A DNA stretch of 64,000 nucleotides from Coprinopsis marcescibilis (Eukaryota > Basidiomycota > Agaricomycetes > Agaricales > Psathyrellaceae). The stretch is taken from NCBI GenBank assembly GCA_004369085.1, contig ML210171.1, positions 66,904-130,903 on the forward strand. The letters run 5' to 3'. Positions 57,588-64,000 of this stretch are shown piece after piece. Every line of letters starts with the position of its first letter. The stretch's first letter is position 1. A program made the translations under genes and the position numbers. The notes beneath the pieces are model-generated. The model did no database searches and was not told the origin of the DNA. It saw only the letters and a program-made list of their open reading frames with translations.

Positions 57588-60500
57588 ATGTCTTCATTCG
57601 AAGATTACGACGAATTCGGCAACTACATCGGTGCAGACCTCGACTCGGACGACGAAGATGAAGAGCAACAAAACCAATATCGGGGGGAGGCAGCTGCAGC
57701 CTCAGCTGCACCGCTGGAAGGCTACGAGGATGATAGGATGCAGGACGTAGCAGAGGATAGCGCTATGGAGGTCGATGGTAATGTTAGTTCATCTGCCGTT
57801 CTTCTCTGCCGCTCACAATTCAAGCAGAACCTCCCACACACAACGCGGTTATCCTGCATGAGGACAAGAAATACTACCCCAAAGCCTCAGAGGTCTATGG
57901 AGAGGGAGTCGAGACGCTCGTGCAAGAAGAAGATGCTCAGCCATTGACCGAACCTATTATTGCTCCAGTTAAAGTGCGGAAATGGCATGTTGAGGAGAAA
58001 GACTTCCCGGAGACACGGTTCGACAAGGGGTAAGTGTCACTATAATCCAGCAACCACTTAATGCAAACAGTTACACAGATTCCTTTTGAACATGACATCA
58101 TTCCCTGAAATGGTTCGCAACGTCGCTGTCGTCGGTCACCTCCACCACGGAAAGACGAGTTTGTTGGATATGCTCGTGTTCGAAACTCACAAAATGGTGT
58201 GGGATTCCGACAAACCCGTAAGCTGAAGTCACAACGTTTGTCGTACTTACCTGATGGTCAGTTGTAGTTGCGTTACACTGACACCCACTTCCTTTCTCGC
58301 GAGAGAGAAATTTCGATAAAATCAACACCCATGTCCCTCGTCCTCACCGACACTCCCGGAAAATCTCATCTTATTCATTTCATCGACACACCCGGACACG
58401 TTAATTTCTTGGATGAAGTTGCATCTGCCATTAGGTTGGTAGATGGTATCGTCCTGGTTGTGGATGTGGTTGAAGGGGTAGGCTCATAGACTTGCTGACG
58501 GCTTGATGTTTACTGATTTATTTCCCAGCTCATGGTTGGCACAGAAATGATCCTCAGACACGCCATTCAAGAAGGTGTCAAAATTACCTTGGTCGTAAAC
58601 AAAATCGACCGACTTATCCTCGAGCTTAGAATCAAACCGTCCGATGCCTACTACAAGATAAAGCATACCATTGAAGAAATCAATACATTCATCAGGTGAG
58701 CACTATAACCCAAGATCTTCGACGAATATCTGTTTCAACATTTCACAGCGGTATCGACCCAGACCCAGAGCTCAGGCTGAGCCCAGAACGCGGAAATGTC
58801 GCGTTTGCTAGCACTGACATGGCATACTGCTTTACCCTCCATTCATTTGCCAAAATGTACGCTGAATCATATGGTAAGTACTTTTATCCGAGCGGGTATG
58901 TGTTGCTGTATTTATCGTGTTCTAGGCGCCTTTGATGTCAGTGGATTCGCAGCTCGCCTTTGGGGCGATATCTACACCTACCGGGACGACGGCAAATTGA
59001 AATTCACGCGAAAGGCCGAAGATGCAGAGACCGAACGAACATTCGTCCAGTTCATCTTGAATCCTCTGTACAAGATTTACAGCCACGTCCTCAGTGAGGA
59101 GACCGACGACTTGAAGGAAACGCTCCGGAATTTAGGAATCGTGTTGAAGCCGATTCTATACAAGATGGACGTTCGACCTCTATTGAAAGTTGTACTGGAT
59201 CAGTTCTTTGGCCCTTCGACTGGACTGGTTGATGTCATCGTCAAGAACATCCCCTCACCAGTCGCAGGCGCCGCCGACAAAGTCAGTCAAATCATTCGTG
59301 TTTCTGTCGCAATCTGACCGTCTCGCAGGTGCAAGCAACCTACACTGGACCTCAGACCTCCGAAGTCGCAGTGGCGATGAAGGCTTGCGACCCCGAGGGC
59401 CCAGTCGTTGTTCAAGTTGCTAAGCTATACCACACAACAGACGCACAGTCCTTCCGTGCATTTGGTCGCGTTATGAGCGGAACCCTTCGGAAAGGACAAT
59501 CAGTTAAAGTGTTAGGCGAGGGGTATTCACCAGAGGATGAGGAGGACATGATGAAGGCATCCGTAGAAGACCTCTGGATCAGCGAAGCCAGGTTTGTCGT
59601 TTGACGCTGTCATAAAACGAAAACTCACTAAAGGGATCGGGCAGATATTTCATTCCTGCAGATGAGGTTCAAGCCGGAAACCTTGTGCTGATCGGGGGAG
59701 TGGACGCCTCGATAACAAAAACCGCGACATTGGCTGGCGTTGACATTGACGATGATCTCCACATCTTCCGGCCAATCAAGCACATGACAGAATCAGTGTT
59801 GAAGATCGCCATTGAGCCCATTGCTCCTTCAGAACTGCCGAAAATGCTTGCCGGTCTTCGAAGCATCAACAAGTCCTATCCTCTGGTGTCGACTAAGGTG
59901 GAGGAGAGTGGCGAGCATGTTCTCATTGGAACTGGAGAGTTGTATCTGGATTGTGTTATGCACGACTTGCGCAAGTTGTTTGCAGAAATTGAGATCAAGG
60001 TGTCTGATCCCGTCACGAAGTTCTGCGAGACTGTACAGGAGACGAGCGCGTTAAAATGTTATGCCGATACACCAAACAAGAAGTACGTTGCCTCGTTCAC
60101 CCTCTGCTGAGGCTGTCCTTCTATGTTTGGGTTTACTAACGGGTCTCTGTTTTGTAGGAATCGAATCACCATGATTGCGGAGCCTCTCGAGCGAGGTATT
60201 GCCGAAGACATTGAAAGAGGACGTGTCAACATGAGGATGTCGGTCAAGGAACGGGGAAAGTTCTTCGAAGAGAAATATCAGTGGGATTTACTTGCTTCGC
60301 GATCAATATGGGCATTTGGTCCTGATGATAGCGGGCCGAATATTCTCCTGGACGATACTCTGCCTTCCCAGGTGAGCGCCTCCACGCTCGCGTGGCACAC
60401 CGAAACTTAGCGCGCATTGCACCTTTTCTCAGGTTGATAGGAAACTCCTGGCCACTGTGCGAGAGCACATCAAGCAAGGTTTCCAGTGGGGTGCACGGGA

Positions 60501-61309
60501 AGGGCCCCTATGCGACGAACGTGAGTTTTAACAGAGGTGGTGTAGGATGTGCTCATTTATACTCTTGTAGCCATGCGGAATGTGAAGTTCAAACTTCTCG
60601 ACACGTCGTTGGCTCAAGAACCCATTTTCCGGGGAGGTGGACAAATTGTACCCACGGCCCGACGTGTGTGTTACTCGTCATTCCTTATGGTAAGACAGAA
60701 TCGAGTTGCTGGAGGCGTTGTAAGATCCTTACGTGAAATATTATAGGCAGCTCCTCGGCTGATGGAACCAATCTACTACGTCGAGGTGCAAGCACCTGCG
60801 GATTGCATCTCTGCTGTGTACACTGTCCTTGCACGCCGGCGAGGCCACGTAACGCAGGATATCCCCAAAGCCGGTTCTCCTTTGTACACCGTGAAGGCTC
60901 TGATCCCAGTCATCGATGCGAATGGATTTGAAACAGATCTGCGCACAGCTACCCAGGGCCAGGCATTCTGTCTTCAGGTGTTTGACCACTGGTCTGCCGT
61001 TCCAGGTGGGTTTGGTTCTCTTCTTGGCTTCGTTTCGTTGTTGACGTAGCGACTTTGCCCCAGGTGATCCCACGGATACGACGATCAAACTTCGACCATT
61101 GGAACCGGCATCTGGTCAGGCGCTAGCACGGGACCTTGTGCTTAAAACTCGGCGGCGCAAGGGCTTGGGAGATCAAATTGCGGTCTCCAAGTATCTGGAC
61201 GATGAATTTGTTGTAAGTCGCCACACATTTTTAGTTGATAAGAAAGGCGCTAAATTAATGAATGTAGTTGGCCCTGTCTGCGTCTGGGCATGCAGATCTG
61301 TTGGGATAG
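57588..61309 (+). CDS. SNU114: U5 snRNP GTPase Snu114 / EFTUD2 (EF-2-like)
   Basis: An EF-2-related GTPase of the U5 snRNP that drives spliceosome activation and disassembly with Brr2 and Prp8. The acidic N-terminus ([20 protein letters not shown]) is the Snu114 extension, absent from EF-2. G1 is [15 protein letters not shown]3 is [14 protein letters not shown]4 is VVNKIDRL. Later EF-2-like domains are visible: [16 protein letters not shown] exons resolve to [20 protein letters not shown], then [29 protein letters not shown]-like [16 protein letters not shown], and [17 protein letters not shown]. The C-terminus is [20 protein letters not shown], completed by a last small exon (61268-61309) that adds [14 protein letters not shown] human-type ending (RRRKGLSEDV) is similar. 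About a dozen introns; intact as far as I can follow. Confidence 0.9.
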
Positions 61310-61530
61310 AATAGATATAGTTGTGTACATGTATTCTGCTGAATGGAGATAGAATTCCGGAACGTCGTCGAACGTCCACGTGATCTTGGGAGCGATGAGT
61401 TAGCGTTTATGTGTGCCACGTATGCGTACGTGCATGCAAGGGTATTTAGGATTCTAATCCCGCGTGAATTGGGAATTACATCTCTTCATCCTCCTTCTAC
61501 TTGTTTCTACAACCCGGTCCTTCGTATACC

Positions 61531-63440
61531 ATGCGAAGAGTAGCGCTCTCTGTCCTGGTTATTGCCGCCTCCAGTGCATTGGCAAGCGCTGAGGCCGCAA
61601 AGCCTGCTTTCACTGTATGCATTCGTCTACTCAGAGTGACGAGCAAAACCTAAACCATTAATCCTATTTCTAGCCTACACATATCAAAGCACCGTTCCTT
61701 GAACAGTTCACCGATGACTGGACAAAGCGATGGACACCGTCCGAGGCTACCAAGAAGACCCCCGTCGGCGGCGAGACCTTCAGCTACGTTGGCAAGTGGG
61801 AGGTCGAGGAACCTTCAACCCTTGTCGTCGAGGGTGACAAGGGTCTCGTAGCCAAGAGCAAAGCTGCCCACCACGCCATCTCCGCTGCCTTCTCCAAGCC
61901 TATCGACTTCAAGAAGCAGCCCTTGGTTGTCCAATATGAGGTCAAGTACCAGAAGGGTGGTAACTGCGGTGGTGGATACCTCAAGCTCCTTGAAGACGGC
62001 TTCCAGACCAGCGGAAAGGAATTCTCCGATACCACCCCATGGGTTATCATGTTCGGGCCTGATTTGACTTGCCCTGGAACCAAGGTATACACCTTTGCTC
62101 GCTTTCTGTGTTCGTGAGAGTCTTTTTCTCTAACCCGCCATTTCTAGGTGCACTTCATTGTTCGCCACAAGAGCCCCAAGACTGGTGATGTTGAGGAGAA
62201 GCACCTCAAGCCCGCTCCCCAGCCTGCTATTGAGAAGCAGACCAACCTCTACACCCTCATTGTCTAGTGCGTGGCGTCAATTTATCCACTTGTTACGCGA
62301 TACTTACGGTCTGGACAGCCCCAATAACACCTACAACGTTCTAGTCAATGGCGAGAGCAGCAAGACCGGCAGCCTCCTTGAGGACTTTGAACCTCCCATC
62401 AATCCACCCAAGGAAATCGATGACCCAGAAGACAGGAAGCCCGAAGATTGGGTTGATGAGGACAAGATCCCTGACCCAGACGCCACCAAGGTAAGCACGT
62501 TTCAGAACACAGCGTAAACTCCGGTGCTGATATGCCTCGTAGCCTGACGACTGGGATGAAGATGCACCCTACGAGATCATCGACGAGGAGGCTGAGAAGC
62601 CCAAGGGCTGGTTGGATGATGAGCCTTTGACCATCCCTGACCCTGACGCCACCAAGCCTGAAGAGTGGGATGATGAAGAAGACGGTGAATGGATCGCCCC
62701 CACTATCCCCAACCCCAAGTGCAATGAAGTTGCTGGTTGCGGTGATTGGAAGAAGTACGTTGGTTATTTTGACTTATATGCGCCTATTCTGACCATCGAA
62801 TCACAGGCCTTACAAGCCCAACCCTGAATATAAGGGCAAGTGGTCCGCTCCTCTCATCGCCAACCCCGCCTACAAGGGCGTCTGGTTGCCTCGAAGAATC
62901 CCCAACCCTGCCTACTTCTTGGACGAAGCCCCCATCAAGTCTCTCCCCAAGATTGGCGGTGTCGGTATTGAACTCTGGACTATGACTGAGGACATCCTCT
63001 TCGACAACTTGTACATCGGTCACTCCGTCGAGGACGCCAAGAAGCTCGCCAAGGAGACGTTTGAGGTCAAGAAGCCTCTTGAGGTCGCTGCCGACAAGGC
63101 CCCCGCCACTCCTGAGGAAGAGGCTGAGAAGCCCATCTCCTTCAAGGAAGAGCCTATTGAATGGATCCGCTCCCATGTCCTCGACTTCATCGATGCTGCC
63201 AAAGCTGACCCTCTCGGTGCCTTCAAGGCTCAACCTGAGATCGGCGCTGCTATCATTGGTACTATTTTCACCCTCTTCGGCATGCTCGGCGCGCTCTTTG
63301 GTGTCGTCGGTGGCGCCTCGCAACCCGTTATCACCAAGTCGCCCAAGAAGACCGAGAAGAAGGAGGAGACCCCTGTTGCCCCCGCTGGCGATGCCAAGAA
63401 GGATGACGAGAAGGTTAAGAAGCGCAATGTCAAGTCATAA
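61531..63440 (+). CDS. cnx1: Calnexin
   Basis: ER membrane lectin chaperone for monoglucosylated glycoproteins. Six exons (61531-61614, 61674-62084, 62148-62266, 62319-62490, 62543-62754, 62807-63440) give 543 aa in frame. Signal peptide [20 protein letters not shown]; lectin domain with [19 protein letters not shown] and [21 protein letters not shown]-domain repeats ([64 protein letters not shown]). A second lectin segment has [20 protein letters not shown]. One transmembrane helix ([20 protein letters not shown]) is followed by a Lys/Glu-rich cytosolic tail ending KRNVKS, without a clear KKXX retrieval signal. Intact. Confidence 0.93.
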
Positions 63441-63861
63441 ATTAAGTTTTATGTCTGCGGTTGCTGCGTCTCGATGGGAGAGGGTCGGTCGTTGTGGGAA
63501 GTAGGAGGAGTATCATTATTGCATTTCAATACCGTCCAAATGATTTCTGGCTTCTGCTGTGTCCATCGTTTGCCACTGTCCACATGTTGTCCACACGTCT
63601 AGGTTACTTTCATTTACATTGGACACGTCTTGTACTCCTAGAGTGGGGGAGTGTGTAGCGTTGTTTTTTTATAATTAAAAGCTCAGAGCGATATTTCCAC
63701 TCAACTGCACAAACCTTTAAGCGCCTGGAAGGAGAAAGATGAGCGAGGTTTGAATAAGTTCGGAGGCTGTTGACAAACAACAACTGCCGGAGCTCGGAAT
63801 CGAACTTTTGTGTTTGAACCACTGTGACCGCCTCTGACTCGCCGCTGCTCGTCGTACCTGC
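63441..63861. other. Intergenic, about 420 bp
   Basis: The 3' flank of calnexin and the promoter of the next gene. No gene or RNA is recognised. Confidence 0.55.
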
Positions 63862-64000
63862 ATGAGCATCGTCCGATCTATCAAGGATTTACTGAATATA
63901 CCCAAAATGTCGCAGCGTTCGCGTTCAGTTACGCCTGACCCTCGCAGTCCGAAGAGACAGAAACTTGGACACCTTACCAAGGAAGACTTTAAAAATGGCA
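63862..64000 (+). CDS. Start of a further protein-coding gene, cut by the window edge
   Basis: Two in-frame ATGs, 63862 (MSIVRSIKDLLNIPKMSQRS) and 63907 (MSQRSRSVTPDPRSPKRQKL), open a frame that runs off the window at LTKEDFKNG. The SPKRQKL stretch is a nuclear-type basic signal, and TP/SP sites are nearby. The pattern of a KRQ(R/K)L tail and then LTKEDFKNG before a catalytic domain resembles what I remember at the start of fungal tRNA-dihydrouridine synthase Dus2, but too little is present to decide. Upstream sequence gives no earlier convincing start. Confidence 0.45.
   Translation, partial: MSIVRSIKDLLNIPKMSQRSRSVTPDPRSPKRQKLGHLTKEDFKNG

Noticed and set aside
63783..63815. tRNA T-arm-like sequence (minus strand AAAGTTCGATTCC)
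   Set aside because: No acceptor stem partner or proper D-arm spacing; too short between A- and B-box-like parts.

Overview
The window is nuclear DNA of a filamentous basidiomycete, most likely a mushroom-forming Agaricomycete. Genes are dense in introns of about 45-85 nt with GT..AG ends, and the families fit: F-box proteins of the basidiomycete type, PDR-type ABC transporters, a GH128 glucanase, and conserved eukaryotic housekeeping genes. There are no bacterial-type operons. I recognised no complete transposon, rRNA, tRNA or CRISPR array.

Layout. 1-9 kb: the 5' end of a Kap114/importin-9 karyopherin (minus), sharing a short divergent promoter with an F-box protein (plus), then an RS-rich nuclear protein (minus) and an F-box-like/LRR protein (minus). 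8.8-14.6 kb: a gene desert with a tandem direct repeat, microsatellites, palindromes and one pol III promoter-like stretch. 14.6-25.9 kb: a head-to-tail minus-strand run of membrane and trafficking genes: COG8, a membrane-anchored protein of unknown function, a polytopic membrane protein, and PDR-type ABC transporter A. 28.4-32.8 kb: two tandem paralogues of an uncharacterised secreted fungal family, one frameshifted. 34.1-35.7 kb: a probably GPI-anchored GH128 glucanase. 38.6-53.8 kb: ABC transporters B and C (plus), with a prefoldin subunit 1 gene (minus) between them. 55-64 kb: a TPR protein (minus), the U5 snRNP GTPase Snu114 (plus), calnexin (plus), and the first codons of a further plus-strand gene.

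How the genes relate. The two ends are ordinary housekeeping sequence: nuclear import, splicing, ER folding, Golgi tethering and prefoldin. The middle (20-54 kb) looks accessory. It has three paralogous full-size efflux pumps with the same degenerate NBD1 and a TATA-like box at nearly the same distance from each ATG. Among them sit a duplicated secreted family carrying an LLYHGT motif and a cell-wall glucanase. A role in environmental defence or surface biology is inference from content, not demonstrated.

The least described element is the LLYHGT pair. Both copies share exon structure (exon 2 is 370 nt in each), begin with a probable signal peptide, and carry a motif reminiscent of ADP-ribosyltransferase folds. 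The upstream copy in transcription order (copy 2) is intact; the other has a one-base-type frameshift.
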